Shown here: positions 42,121 to 50,923 of the stretch, in pieces | Layout of the letters: each line of letters opens with the position of its first letter | Numbering within the stretch: the first letter of the stretch is position 1 | Assembly: GCF_002157855.1 (NCBI RefSeq) | Contig: NZ_CP020880.1 | Location: forward strand, 1,178,001-1,242,000 | Length of the DNA stretch: 64,000 nt | Source of the DNA: Sutcliffiella horikoshii | GTDB taxonomy: Bacteria > Bacillota > Bacilli > Bacillales > Bacillaceae_I | Reading direction: 5' to 3' | The notes under the pieces: generated by a model | The model's database searches: none | What the model saw: the letters and a program-made list of their open reading frames with translations, nothing else | What the model was told of the DNA's origin: nothing | Position numbers and translations under genes: made by a program

Positions 42121-42307
42121 CCCTACATATGATGCGCACTTTCGTTTAAATTATGTTATGGTAAAATTTAAATATGAATTTTTTTATTTCGCTAATGTTA
42201 CAGGAGGATTAAATTTTGAAAAGGGGTCAGACCCTTAAAGGATTTTCGCCCTCCATGTAGTAGCTATATTCAATACATAATATGGTTGGCAGAAAGGGTA
42301 GGTTGAT
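42121..42307. other. Intergenic region upstream of ecsA
   Basis: AT-rich promoter region of ecsABC. It includes a TATGGTAAAAT-like -10 area near 42160 and a GGGGTCAGACCC palindrome-like block at 42223-42234. No gene seen. Confidence 0.5.
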
Positions 42308-43048
42308 GTGAGTTTATTGGAGATTAGTGGGTTGACTGGTGGTTATACGAATCAGGCTGTGTTGAGGGATGTTTCGTTTGGTGTGAAGGCTGGCGAGTTG
42401 GTGGGGTTGATTGGCCTTAATGGTGCAGGGAAGAGTACGACGATCAAGCACGTAATCGGAACGATGGAGCCGAAGAAAGGGTCTATCAAGATTAATGGAA
42501 TTTCCATTCAAGAGGATACGACAAAGTATCGCTCTACTTTTACATTCATTCCTGAAACACCGATTCTATATGATGAATTGACACTGTATGAACACCTAGA
42601 ACTAACTGCGATGGCGTATGGGTTATCAAAAGAAACATTTGAAGAACGATTGCACCCGTTATTAAAAGAGTTCCGTATGGAAAAGCGTCTCAAGTGGTTT
42701 CCTGCACATTTTTCAAAAGGGATGAAGCAGAAGGTCATGATTTTAGCTGCTTTTCTGATTGAACCGAAGCTCTATATCGTCGACGAACCTTTTGTCGGTT
42801 TAGATCCGCTTGCCATCCATTCCTTGTTAGAAATGATGGATAAAGTGAAAAAGAGTGGAGCAGGCATCCTTATGTCCACGCATATCCTCGCGACAGCAGA
42901 AAGATACTGCGATTCATTCGTTATCTTACATGAAGGGGAAGTGCGGGCAAAAGGAACGTTGGAAGAGCTTAGGGTACAGTTCAAGATGCCGATGGCTTCG
43001 CTTGATGACCTCTATATTCAACTGACAAAGGAAGAGAGCAATGTTTAA
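42308..43048 (+). CDS. ecsA: ABC transporter ATP-binding protein EcsA
   Basis: A 246-residue ATPase with Walker A GLNGAGKSTTIKH near residue 37, signature FSKGMKQKVMIL near 137 and Walker B LYIVDEPFVGLDP near 157. Ecs in B. subtilis supports intramembrane proteolysis by RasP, protein secretion and competence. GTG start behind AAAGGGTAGG. It overlaps ecsB by eight bases, and the three-gene order ecsA-ecsB-ecsC is kept. Confidence 0.93.
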   Translation: MSLLEISGLTGGYTNQAVLRDVSFGVKAGELVGLIGLNGAGKSTTIKHVIGTMEPKKGSIKINGISIQEDTTKYRSTFTFIPETPILYDELTLYEHLELTAMAYGLSKETFEERLHPLLKEFRMEKRLKWFPAHFSKGMKQKVMILAAFLIEPKLYIVDEPFVGLDPLAIHSLLEMMDKVKKSGAGILMSTHILATAERYCDSFVILHEGEVRAKGTLEELRVQFKMPMASLDDLYIQLTKEESNV

Positions 43049-44255
43049 TGTCGATCAGCTCTGGCAAGCCAGATTCAGTCAATATATAAAGGATACGAGA
43101 AGATATTTACGCTATATGTTCAATGACCATCTTGTGATCGTGATGATTTTTTTGCTAAGCGGCCTTGCCCTTGCTTATCAAAACTGGTTAGAGGTGGTCC
43201 CGCCTGATTTTCCGTATGCGTTACTCATGGGAACAGTTTTGGCCCTTCTTATGACTAGGGGGAGCATTCATACATTTCTAAAGGATCCGGACCTTGTGTT
43301 TTTGCTTCCATTGGAAGAAAAATTAAAGCCTTACATCAAAAAGTCGTTTTTATATTCCATCCTATTAGAAAGTTATTTTCTATTACTTGTATTTGGTGTT
43401 TCTGTTCCGCTTTTCTTTACACTGACAGATGCAACGCTTCAAACGTTGATATCCGTGCTTCTTTTGTTATTGGGAATGAAATCCTGGAACCTGTGGATGA
43501 CATGGCTCATCAACTTCTATACAGATAAAAAGGTGAGGCTAGTGGATTGGTGGGTCAGGCTTGCTTTAAACTTCGGCCTGCTTTATCTCGTATTTTCTGA
43601 AGCGAGTCTGCTGTTTATCGGTATAGTAGTGGTAATGATGCTGCTTTTGCTGATTTATTTTCAAAACGCGACCAAGAAAATGAATTGGAAATGGGACCTT
43701 TTGATAGAAAACGAAACCAAACGGATGCAGCTTTTTTATCGAGTAGCCAATCTTTTCGTTGATGTACCAGGGCTAAAGGAAAAAGTGAAAAGAAGAAAAT
43801 GGTTGGATGTCGTTCTGTCGTGGACTCCTTATGCGAAAGACAAAGCATTTGATTATCTATACTTACGGACATTTTTGCGTTCGGGCGATTATTTTGGACT
43901 ATATCTGAGGTTATTGATTATCGGAGCTGTTTTGCTTCTGACACTTCCTGTTGGGTACGCGACATATCTAGTGCCTGTACTTGTGCTATATTTGACGGGC
44001 TTTCAGCTAATTCCGATGTGGCGCCATCACTACAATAAACTCTGGTTGTCGATCTATCCTGTTCAAGAAAAGCATCGCATCCTTGCTTTTACTAAAATGA
44101 TTACGGTTATCCTCATTTCACAAACCATTATCCTTGCTGCTTTATTAGTTTTTGTAGCTACATGGGTGGAAGTAGTGGTTGTGTTGGTTGGCGGGATCAT
44201 TTTTGCCTTCTTATATGTACAAGGTGTGGTAAAACGCAAGATTGCTTCGTTATAA
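43041..44255 (+). CDS. ecsB: ABC transporter permease EcsB
   Basis: A 404-residue membrane protein starting MFNVDQLWQARFSQYIKD. About eight or more helices lie between residues 30-60, 95-215 and 285-400, with a hydrophilic cytoplasmic loop at about 215-285 (NENETKRMQLFYRVANLF-like). The start overlaps the ecsA stop, behind GGAAGAG. With EcsA it forms the transporter; the substrate is unknown. A terminator follows, and composite repeat element 3 separates it from ecsC. Confidence 0.92.
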   Translation: MFNVDQLWQARFSQYIKDTRRYLRYMFNDHLVIVMIFLLSGLALAYQNWLEVVPPDFPYALLMGTVLALLMTRGSIHTFLKDPDLVFLLPLEEKLKPYIKKSFLYSILLESYFLLLVFGVSVPLFFTLTDATLQTLISVLLLLLGMKSWNLWMTWLINFYTDKKVRLVDWWVRLALNFGLLYLVFSEASLLFIGIVVVMMLLLLIYFQNATKKMNWKWDLLIENETKRMQLFYRVANLFVDVPGLKEKVKRRKWLDVVLSWTPYAKDKAFDYLYLRTFLRSGDYFGLYLRLLIIGAVLLLTLPVGYATYLVPVLVLYLTGFQLIPMWRHHYNKLWLSIYPVQEKHRILAFTKMITVILISQTIILAALLVFVATWVEVVVVLVGGIIFAFLYVQGVVKRKIASL

Positions 44256-44263
44256 CCTGTAGA

Positions 44264-44293
44264 AAACACTCAAGGCTGCTTGGGTGTTTTTTT
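44264..44293 (+). terminator. Terminator of ecsAB
   Basis: AAACACTCAAG and CTTGGGTGTTT pair around GCTG and are followed by more than six T. Confidence 0.85.
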
Positions 44294-44314
44294 TGATAAG
44301 AAATTGTATAATCC

Positions 44315-44632
44315 GTTGATTTCCGTTTCAGGCGCTTCGCTTGCCTGCGGGCGGTCCGGGAGCCTCCTCGTCTTCGCCTGCGGGGTCTCCCCTGTCCCTT
44401 CCTCCCGCGGGTGTCTACGCGCCTTCCACTACAATCAACGAGGTTACTCCATTGACCAAGGTTTTTAAAAAAACTCTAAATGAGTTAACGGAACACCATA
44501 AATTTTTTCTTCTAGTTATTTCTAGCTGTGGATTGGAGCAAATGGCAAAGACTCCAGCGGGGGAGTAACGGTAGATTGAGACCCCTGAAGCGTTGCGAGG
44601 AGGCTCAAGCACCGTCTCGCGGAAAGGAACAG
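44315..44632. mobile_element. Composite inverted repeat element 3 (copies R8 and R9)
   Basis: R8 (44315-44439, type A, minus) and R9 (44525-44632, type B, plus) flank an 85-bp spacer. R9 lacks about 20 bp near its right end (the AGCGAAGCCATTTGCGG part), giving 318 bp overall. It lies between the ecsAB terminator and ecsC and so isolates ecsC from the two genes it normally follows. Confidence 0.75.
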
Positions 44633-44729
44633 CGGTGGTAACACAAATAATTAAATTCGTTTTGTTGAAACATATTTAACCTAAAACTCGTATATGAAGT
44701 AAGATAGTTAAAGGTGAGGAGTGTTTTCT

Positions 44730-45452
44730 TTGTATGAAGAAAAGGTAATGGATGAAACTAGAAGGTGGAAAATGCAGGTGGCAAAGAAGTCCACGATGTT
44801 TCAGCGCTTTTCGAAGGGTGCGCAAAATAAGGTGAATGCCATCATACCAGAAAAAGTCCACACTATCATGACAGAGAGCATTAAAAAGATGGTACAAGGG
44901 ACACTAGTTGGGAGCAATATGACAACCAAGATGAACGATGGACATGTTGTTATGTCATTAGAAGAAAAGGAAAAGTGGATACAAGAGAAATTAAATGTGT
45001 ATAAAAAAACAGCGGCAGTGGAGGGGGCAGGCACAGGTGCGGGGGGAATACTCCTTGGTCTGGCTGATTTTCCTTTACTCTTGTCGATTAAAATGAAATT
45101 TCTATTTGAAGTGGCTGCCATCTACGGTTTCAATACGAAAAATTATGAAGAGAGAGTATTCATCCTATACATTTTTCAGTTGGCCTTCTCTAGCGATTCC
45201 AGGCGAAAAGAAGTGTTAAGGTATATAGAAAATTGGGAAGAACACAAGGAGGAAGCAAAGGAGCTTGATTGGAAGGCATTTCAACAAGAATACAGAGACC
45301 ACATTGATTTAATCAAAATGCTACAGATGATTCCAGGAGTTGGGGCGGTAGTTGGAGCGTATGCAAACTACAACTTTCTGGATCAATTGGGGACGACGGC
45401 GATAAACTGTTATCGGTTAAGAATGTTTAAAGAAAAAGGCATCAATATATAA
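44730..45452 (+). CDS. ecsC: EcsC family protein
   Basis: A protein of about 240 residues. EcsC hallmarks are GAGTGAGGILLGLADFPLLLSIKMKFLFE near residue 105 and MLQMIPGVGAVVGAYANYNFLDQLG near 200. The glycine-rich helices suggest membrane association. Start TTG 44730 lies eight bases after GAGGAG; a GTG at 44721 overlaps that site. In B. subtilis it follows ecsB directly, but here about 470 bp with a terminator and repeat element lie between, so it probably has its own promoter. Function unknown. Confidence 0.88.
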   Translation: MYEEKVMDETRRWKMQVAKKSTMFQRFSKGAQNKVNAIIPEKVHTIMTESIKKMVQGTLVGSNMTTKMNDGHVVMSLEEKEKWIQEKLNVYKKTAAVEGAGTGAGGILLGLADFPLLLSIKMKFLFEVAAIYGFNTKNYEERVFILYIFQLAFSSDSRRKEVLRYIENWEEHKEEAKELDWKAFQQEYRDHIDLIKMLQMIPGVGAVVGAYANYNFLDQLGTTAINCYRLRMFKEKGINI

Positions 45453-45489
45453 AAACCGTCAGGCTCAAGTATAGAGCCTGACGGTTTTT
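45451..45489. terminator. Bidirectional terminator between ecsC and yhaA
   Basis: AAAAACCGTCAGGCTC and GAGCCTGACGGTTTTT are perfectly paired around seven bases. Confidence 0.92.
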
Positions 45490-45505
45490 AAGGTTTCTTC
45501 CCCAT

Positions 45506-46711
45506 TTATTGATGAGTAGGGATGAGTTTCCCTTTTTCATATTGATGATACAGGACAGTTGCAGCTCCGAGTGTTTTAGCGGCAATCAGTAGTGACTTTT
45601 CATTAATATCAAACTTAGGATGGTGGTGAGGATAAGCCACTTCCACACCTTCTGGCTTTGCGCCGGTAAAGAAGAAAGTCCCCTTCACATGTCTTAAATA
45701 GTATGAATAATCTTCCCCGCCCATATGTGGAGGTGTTTCTTCCAAAGTTTCCACATCTTTTACGTCAGCGGCGACGCTAACAAGATAGTCTGTCTCGTCT
45801 TTATGGTTGACGACAGCAGGGTAACCTCTGTGGAAGTTGTATTCGTAGGTAGAGCCGTTAAGTGCGCATGTAGAAGATGCGACAACGTCTATTTCTTCTT
45901 CAATCATATCGCGGACATCATCATTGAATGTTCGCACTGTTCCTTCTAAATAAGCGGAATCTGCAATGATATTAAAGGCGTTTTCAGCGACAAACGTACC
46001 AACCGAAATTACTGCCGGATCAACAGGATTCACACGTCTGCTTACAATCTGTTGAAGGTTTAGGACCAATTGAGAGGCCGTGACAACAGCATCTTTTGTT
46101 TTGTGTGGTTGTGCACCGTGGCCACCGGAACCTTGGACTTTAATGGAGAAGCGATCGGCAGCAGCCATCACAGGTCCTACTCGGTATTGAATTTTACCAA
46201 CTTCCGTACCGGCCCATAAATGGGTGCCGAAAATGACATCGACTCCTTCTAAGCAACCATCATTGATCATTGCCACTGCTCCACCTGGTGCATATTCTTC
46301 TGCATGTTGATGAATCAAAACGACATTTCCTTCAAGGTCCTCTTTGAGTTCGTTTAAACATTTAGCGAGTACAAGTAATGTTGCGGTATGACCGTCATGT
46401 CCACAAGCATGCATGACTCCTGGAACTTTTGATTTGTATGCCACTTCTTTTTCATCCTGAATTGGAAGTGCATCGAAATCGGCACGCAGGGCTACTGTTT
46501 TCCCTGGTTTCGCTCCGGCAATCTTGGCAACTATACCGTTTCCGCCAACGTTTGTTTGGTGAGCGATTCCTAGATTTTCATAAAACTCTGCTATGTAAGC
46601 GGCCGTATGGAATTCTTTAAAAGATAATTCAGGGAATTGGTGCAAATAACGTCTAATCTCAACCATTTCATCGTAACGACTTTCTAGAAGTTCATTCAGC
46701 TTATCTAACAA
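45506..46711 (-). CDS. yhaA: M20-family amidohydrolase YhaA
   Basis: A metal-dependent peptidase/amidohydrolase of about 401 residues. Metal-binding motifs are MHACGHDGHTATLL near residue 95 and HQHAEEYAPGGA near 130. The dimerisation domain holds GGHGAQPHKTKDAV near 180, and the last ligand is in PHMGGEDYSYYL near 345. The family removes acyl or aminoacyl groups from amino acids or dipeptides. The annotated start is TTG 46711 (MLDKLNELLES), six bases after GGGGAG; the frame is open to 46744 but unsupported. It converges on ecsC. Confidence 0.88.
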   Translation of the reverse strand: MLDKLNELLESRYDEMVEIRRYLHQFPELSFKEFHTAAYIAEFYENLGIAHQTNVGGNGIVAKIAGAKPGKTVALRADFDALPIQDEKEVAYKSKVPGVMHACGHDGHTATLLVLAKCLNELKEDLEGNVVLIHQHAEEYAPGGAVAMINDGCLEGVDVIFGTHLWAGTEVGKIQYRVGPVMAAADRFSIKVQGSGGHGAQPHKTKDAVVTASQLVLNLQQIVSRRVNPVDPAVISVGTFVAENAFNIIADSAYLEGTVRTFNDDVRDMIEEEIDVVASSTCALNGSTYEYNFHRGYPAVVNHKDETDYLVSVAADVKDVETLEETPPHMGGEDYSYYLRHVKGTFFFTGAKPEGVEVAYPHHHPKFDINEKSLLIAAKTLGAATVLYHQYEKGKLIPTHQ

Positions 46712-46856
46712 GTGCCTCTCCCCATTTCTAAAATAAATTATCAATCCTTTTATTTAATATAGTATTCTATATGACTATTCGAAAAAATAATAGTCATAAC
46801 TTTCACAAATTTAGTAAAATAGTAATTGGAAATTGTAAGAAGAGGAGACGTGAAAC

Positions 46857-47534
46857 ATGGAAGCAGAATTAGGCAAGAGGCTGGTCAAAGAAAAACAAAC
46901 TAGTAAATGGAGAAGATTGATCCTATTTATTTTATGTGGTGGCTTTTTTATATGGTCCTTCCAACAAATTATGAATGAACATACAATCGGTTTTGATGAA
47001 TCCATTCGCAGCATGGTAAATGGATGGGAAGCAGATGTGCTAATTAGTTTTTTTCACTTATTTACGATGCTTGGGGATAAAACCGGAGTCATTATCATTA
47101 TGTTACTATCCATCATGCTGATTTGGTGGAAACAAAGGGATTACGCAGCGATGGGAATAATCGTTGGAGGCGTCATAATCGTCAATGAACTTAACAAATG
47201 GTTGAAAGACTTCACAGGGCGCGAAAGACCGATGACAGGCCCAGGAGCGGAAAGTCTCAGTTTTCCAAGTGGTCATGCGATGGTCGGGTTATTTTTCTAT
47301 GGCTTATTATTATACTTTGCATTGGCCTATACAAAACAAAATGGAATGCGTATGATGATTGCGATATTTGGGGTAATCTTTATCGCGCTTCTTGGTACAA
47401 GCAGAGTGTTTTTAAATTACCATTATCCTTCCGATGTTTTTGCAGGCTATGCAGCAGGATATATATGCTTGATCCTAGGAGTATTGTTGTATGAATGGAT
47501 TCAATCGTTACGTCCAAAGAAGAAAGCAATGTAG
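46857..47534 (+). CDS. PAP2-family membrane phosphatase
   Basis: A 225-residue protein with six predicted helices and the three phosphatase motifs: KDFTGRERP (KxxxxxxRP) near residue 120, SFPSGHAM near 138, and SRVFLNYHYPSD (SRxxxxxHxxxD) near 183. It probably dephosphorylates undecaprenyl-pyrophosphate or phosphatidylglycerol-phosphate on the outer face. Start ATG behind AAGAGGAG. Its terminator overlaps the stop codon region. It lies outside the B. subtilis order I recall, directly upstream of the Lia-type genes. Confidence 0.88.
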   Translation: MEAELGKRLVKEKQTSKWRRLILFILCGGFFIWSFQQIMNEHTIGFDESIRSMVNGWEADVLISFFHLFTMLGDKTGVIIIMLLSIMLIWWKQRDYAAMGIIVGGVIIVNELNKWLKDFTGRERPMTGPGAESLSFPSGHAMVGLFFYGLLLYFALAYTKQNGMRMMIAIFGVIFIALLGTSRVFLNYHYPSDVFAGYAAGYICLILGVLLYEWIQSLRPKKKAM

Positions 47535-47554
47535 CTCCGGCTCATTGCTTTTTT
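47523..47554 (+). terminator. Terminator of the PAP2 gene
   Basis: AAAGCAATG and CATTGCTTT pair around the stop codon region, then TTTTT. Confidence 0.8.
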
Positions 47555-47699
47555 ATCTTCAATTCAGTCTCAAGGCGGAGATAGAAACTGGCTGTAGATA
47601 GGGGCCTTTTAGAAAGATAAAACGTAAAATAGAATTATATAAAAAGGTTTTAATCTCATCCGTGTCAAATATACAGGAAGGGGGGCTTTAGGATATCAG

Positions 47700-48497
47700 A
47701 TGAAAACATTTAATCAAAAAATCATGGCAATTATCTTTGTTTTTATAGGAATCATGTTGTTGCTTGTCAACATTGGTGTCATTTCCTTGGAAATAAAAGC
47801 GTATTTTGTCACCTATTATCCGGTGCTAATTGTACTTTTCGGGCTTAAATTATTAATAGATACATTATTTTTTCATAAACGAGCGCTTTTTTTAAGTTTA
47901 TTTCTCCTAGCTTTTGGTGGCTTGTTGTTAATTGATCGTGTTGGCTATATCGAATTTCAGTTTCATATGTTCTGGAAACTGTGGCCGCTTTTAATCGTTT
48001 ATTTTGGGATGAAATTGTTCGTGAATAAGCGTCCAGTAAAAATTCGGTTTACAAAGGAAAGTGAGCAGTTCAATGATGTATTCGATACCTATGACGAGTC
48101 CGATGAAGATGTTAATTGGAAAGGAAATAGTACAAAACGTGTTATAACAATCGGCGATATGAAAATGAATAAGCAAAATTGGGCAGTAGAGCCATTGTCT
48201 GTTTGGAATGTAGTGGGGGACTATTATTTTGACTTTAGTAAGGCCTATATACCAGACAAAGAAACATGTATTCAAATCAAGGGAGTTGTCGCGGATTTAA
48301 AAATGCTTGTACCGGAAGATCTTCCAATTAAAGTGTCGGCTAAAGTTAAAATCGGGCATTTGAATATTTTGGGGAACACTTCAGAAGGGAAAGGAAACAA
48401 ACTTTACTATGAATCCGAAAATTACAATGAGGCTTCTAGAAAGCTCAATATTATACTGGATATGAAAATAGGGGATGTTCGAATTGATCGGGTCTAA
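47700..48497 (+). CDS. liaF: LiaF-like envelope-stress inhibitor
   Basis: A 265-residue protein with four N-terminal membrane helices (about residues 8-110) and a cytoplasmic linker rich in acidic residues (YDESDED). The C-terminal beta-rich domain (VIGDMKMNKQNW, VADLKMLVPEDLPI, MKIGDVRIDRV) is typical of LiaF. LiaF keeps the LiaS kinase in check in the absence of cell-wall damage. It is followed by a LiaS-like kinase and a LiaR-like regulator, completing the three-component module. LiaI/LiaH effector genes are not adjacent. Confidence 0.82.
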   Translation: MKTFNQKIMAIIFVFIGIMLLLVNIGVISLEIKAYFVTYYPVLIVLFGLKLLIDTLFFHKRALFLSLFLLAFGGLLLIDRVGYIEFQFHMFWKLWPLLIVYFGMKLFVNKRPVKIRFTKESEQFNDVFDTYDESDEDVNWKGNSTKRVITIGDMKMNKQNWAVEPLSVWNVVGDYYFDFSKAYIPDKETCIQIKGVVADLKMLVPEDLPIKVSAKVKIGHLNILGNTSEGKGNKLYYESENYNEASRKLNIILDMKIGDVRIDRV

Positions 48498-49551
48498 TAA
48501 GGGGAGGAAAATTGAGAGTTTACGATTTTGGTATATCCGTTCTTTTATGGTTGTATCGGTTGTATCTGCGTTTCTTTTTTTCCTGTTTCTCCAGGTTGTT
48601 CTGCTTTTCTATCCGGATGGGTTAGTCATCAATGTTCAATGGAGTATGTTGTTGACGGTTGTGGCCTTTATGATTCTATCCATTACAAGTTTATATTTCG
48701 GCTATAAGCAAAGCGGTTATATGAAAAAAAGAGTGGAGGATATTTCCACCTATATTGCAACATTGGGTAGAGGGAAATTTTCTGAAAGAATAGCAGTTTG
48801 GCAAAAAGATGAATTGGGTAGATTAGCAGAAGATATCAATCAGCTTGCGATAAAAATTCTGAATCAAGTAAGGTCGTTGCAAAAACTGGCTGAAGAAAAG
48901 AATGAATTGGCAATGAAAGCCCATAATGCTGCAACTATTGAAGAGAGGCAACGTCTGGCAAGGGAGCTCCACGACTCAGTAAGTCAGCAGCTGTTCGCAT
49001 TAAGCATCATGTCTTCGGCTTCCATTCGAATGTTTGACTCCTATCCGCAAGAGGCCAAAAAGCAACTGACAGATATCGCAACTATCGCTGCCCAAGCTCA
49101 AGGAGAAATGAGAGCCTTGCTTCTTCATTTAAGACCGGTCTCTTTGACAAATGATACGCTGTGCGTTGGGATTAACAAGTTATTGGAAGAGTTAGAGGAC
49201 CGAACTCCCATTAAGTTTCAAAAAGATATTCAAGAAATTACGGCTCTTTCAAGTGCAACAGAAGATCACCTTTTCCGAATTATCCAAGAGGCGATATCCA
49301 ATATTTTAAGACATGCTGATGCCACAATCGTTAAGTTGGACATGCATCAAAAGGGAAATCAGTATGTATACATATTTATTAGTGACAACGGTAAAGGCTT
49401 TGAAATAAATCATCAAAAACAAGCTTCCTTTGGTCTTCATACGATGAGAGAACGTTGTGAAGAAATAGGGGGACAGTTCCATATCCGATCTAAAGAAGGG
49501 GAAGGAACACATATTGAAATCCATATTCCGATACGAGAGGGGGAAAACTAG
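48475..49551 (+). CDS. liaS: LiaS-like sensor histidine kinase
   Basis: A kinase of about 346-358 residues: two membrane helices (about 20-45 and 55-80) with almost no extracellular loop, a HAMP region (about 80-135), and the HisKA_3 dimer helix EERQRLARELHDSVSQQLF with the phospho-His. The HATPase domain follows (AISNILRHADA, ISDNGKGFEI, FGLHTMRERCEEIGG). This intramembrane-sensing architecture is that of LiaS/VraS. The frame opens at ATG 48475 inside liaF without a usable ribosome site; AAGGGGAGG at 48499-48507 points instead to an in-frame ATT at 48511. The true start is unresolved. Confidence 0.83.
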   Translation: MFELIGSNKGRKIESLRFWYIRSFMVVSVVSAFLFFLFLQVVLLFYPDGLVINVQWSMLLTVVAFMILSITSLYFGYKQSGYMKKRVEDISTYIATLGRGKFSERIAVWQKDELGRLAEDINQLAIKILNQVRSLQKLAEEKNELAMKAHNAATIEERQRLARELHDSVSQQLFALSIMSSASIRMFDSYPQEAKKQLTDIATIAAQAQGEMRALLLHLRPVSLTNDTLCVGINKLLEELEDRTPIKFQKDIQEITALSSATEDHLFRIIQEAISNILRHADATIVKLDMHQKGNQYVYIFISDNGKGFEINHQKQASFGLHTMRERCEEIGGQFHIRSKEGEGTHIEIHIPIREGEN

Positions 49552-50196
49552 ATGGATAGAATTAGAGTGGTAGTAGTTGATGATCATGATATGGTTCGAA
49601 AGGGATTATTGGCCTACTTAATAACGGAACCCGGGATAGAAATCGTCGGGGAGGGTTCTAGCGGACAGGCAGCAATCGAACTTGCTAGAAAAGAAAAACC
49701 TGATGTTATCTTGATGGACTTACTGATGGAAAATGGTACGGGGATTGAAGCTACCAGGGAAATTATAAAATTTCACCCAACTTGTAAAATCATCATTATC
49801 ACCAGCTATTTTGATGATGAACAGGTCTTTCCAGCCATTGAAGCTGGGGCGTATAGCTACCTGTTGAAGACGGCAAGGGCGGAAGACATTATTAAAGCGA
49901 TTGAAAAAGCTATACAAAATGAGCCTGTTATTGAACCAAAAGTTGCAAGCAAGATGATGAATAGATTCCGGTCGCCATCCAAATTGCCGCATGATGACTT
50001 AACTGACCGGGAATTAGAAGTTCTTATGTGCCTTGGGGACGGTTTGACGAATCAGGAAATCAGTGAGGAACTATTTATTGGAATCAAGACGGTCAAAACC
50101 CATGTCAGCAATATATTAAGTAAGCTGCAGGTTGCCGACAGAACGCAAGCAGCGATATATGCTAATAGGCATGGAGTGCTCCGTGAGAAAAAGTAA
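49552..50196 (+). CDS. liaR: LiaR-like response regulator
   Basis: A 214-residue NarL-type regulator. The receiver domain (about 1-125) has VVDDHDMVRKG, the phospho-acceptor Asp in VILMDLLMENG, the switch Thr/Ser in IIITSYFDD, and Lys in YLLKTARAED. The LuxR-type helix-turn-helix (about 150-210) contains LTDRELEVLMCLGDGLTNQEI and VKTHVSNILSKLQVADRTQAA. The ATG follows the liaS stop immediately behind GAGAGGGGG, so the pair is coupled. It should activate envelope-stress genes when phosphorylated. Confidence 0.88.
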   Translation: MDRIRVVVVDDHDMVRKGLLAYLITEPGIEIVGEGSSGQAAIELARKEKPDVILMDLLMENGTGIEATREIIKFHPTCKIIIITSYFDDEQVFPAIEAGAYSYLLKTARAEDIIKAIEKAIQNEPVIEPKVASKMMNRFRSPSKLPHDDLTDRELEVLMCLGDGLTNQEISEELFIGIKTVKTHVSNILSKLQVADRTQAAIYANRHGVLREKK

Positions 50197-50203
50197 AGCA
50201 AAC

Positions 50204-50235
50204 GAAAACCCGCTCTTTTTGAAGGGCGGGTTTTG
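50204..50235. terminator. Terminator between liaR and hmoB
   Basis: AAAACCCGC and GCGGGTTTT pair, with a partly paired interior. It can act for both converging genes. Confidence 0.8.
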
Positions 50236-50248
50236 CTGTGCAATCGTT

Positions 50249-50764
50249 TTAGTCTTGTTCAGTTTTCTCTGCATAGTAAGTTGTTACATAAGAAGGACGG
50301 GGGAAAATCTGTTGTTTCTGATCGACACCTTCTGAAGTTCCACGTTTTTCATGAGCTTTATCGTAAGCTTTGGATTCTTGCCATTGCTTGAAGTATTTTA
50401 CATCTTCCCAAAGTGTTAAAATAACATAAGTATCAGAACCTACTGGACGAAGTACGCGGATTGCTGCGAATCCAGGTTCATTCTCAATTAATCCTGCTCT
50501 TTGGCTGAAACGATATTCAAAGACAGGACGTCCCTCATCTGTTACTGGAATATTATTCAATACGGCAAACTTCCCTTTTGTCAGTTCACCATTGGAATCA
50601 AGCACTTCAAAATTCTTTCCTGATTTGAAGCTGGACTGATCAACCGTTTCATGCATAAGAACCGCATTGTCCTCTCCAAACATCAGCAGGCTTTCTCCAC
50701 TTTCCAAACTATTTTTCACATCGTTTAAATAATCAGTGGTACCGAATGTCATATAAAAATTCAT
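50249..50764 (-). CDS. hmoB: Haem-degrading monooxygenase HmoB (YhgC)
   Basis: A 171-residue protein. The C-terminal antibiotic-monooxygenase-type domain (about 75-150) has FEYRFSQRAGLIENEPGFAA and TYVILTLWEDVKYFKQW, with His in AYDKAHEKRG as a candidate haem ligand. The N-terminal about 70 residues form the extension that distinguishes HmoB from small IsdG proteins. HmoB opens the haem ring to release iron. An AGGAGAGAT ribosome site precedes the ATG. It lies next to pbpF and hemEHY, as in B. subtilis. Confidence 0.88.
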   Translation of the reverse strand: MNFYMTFGTTDYLNDVKNSLESGESLLMFGEDNAVLMHETVDQSSFKSGKNFEVLDSNGELTKGKFAVLNNIPVTDEGRPVFEYRFSQRAGLIENEPGFAAIRVLRPVGSDTYVILTLWEDVKYFKQWQESKAYDKAHEKRGTSEGVDQKQQIFPRPSYVTTYYAEKTEQD

Positions 50765-50923
50765 CTTCTATCTCTCCTTCATGTTTAATATCGACATTAT
50801 AATTACAAAATAAGGGAAACCCGAGAAAAAATATGTAGAATAAGGTAGAATATAGGGTGGACAACCTTTCAATTTAACCTTACTAGATGATTATTCCCGG
50901 TACATAGGAGGAGGTAAACCACT

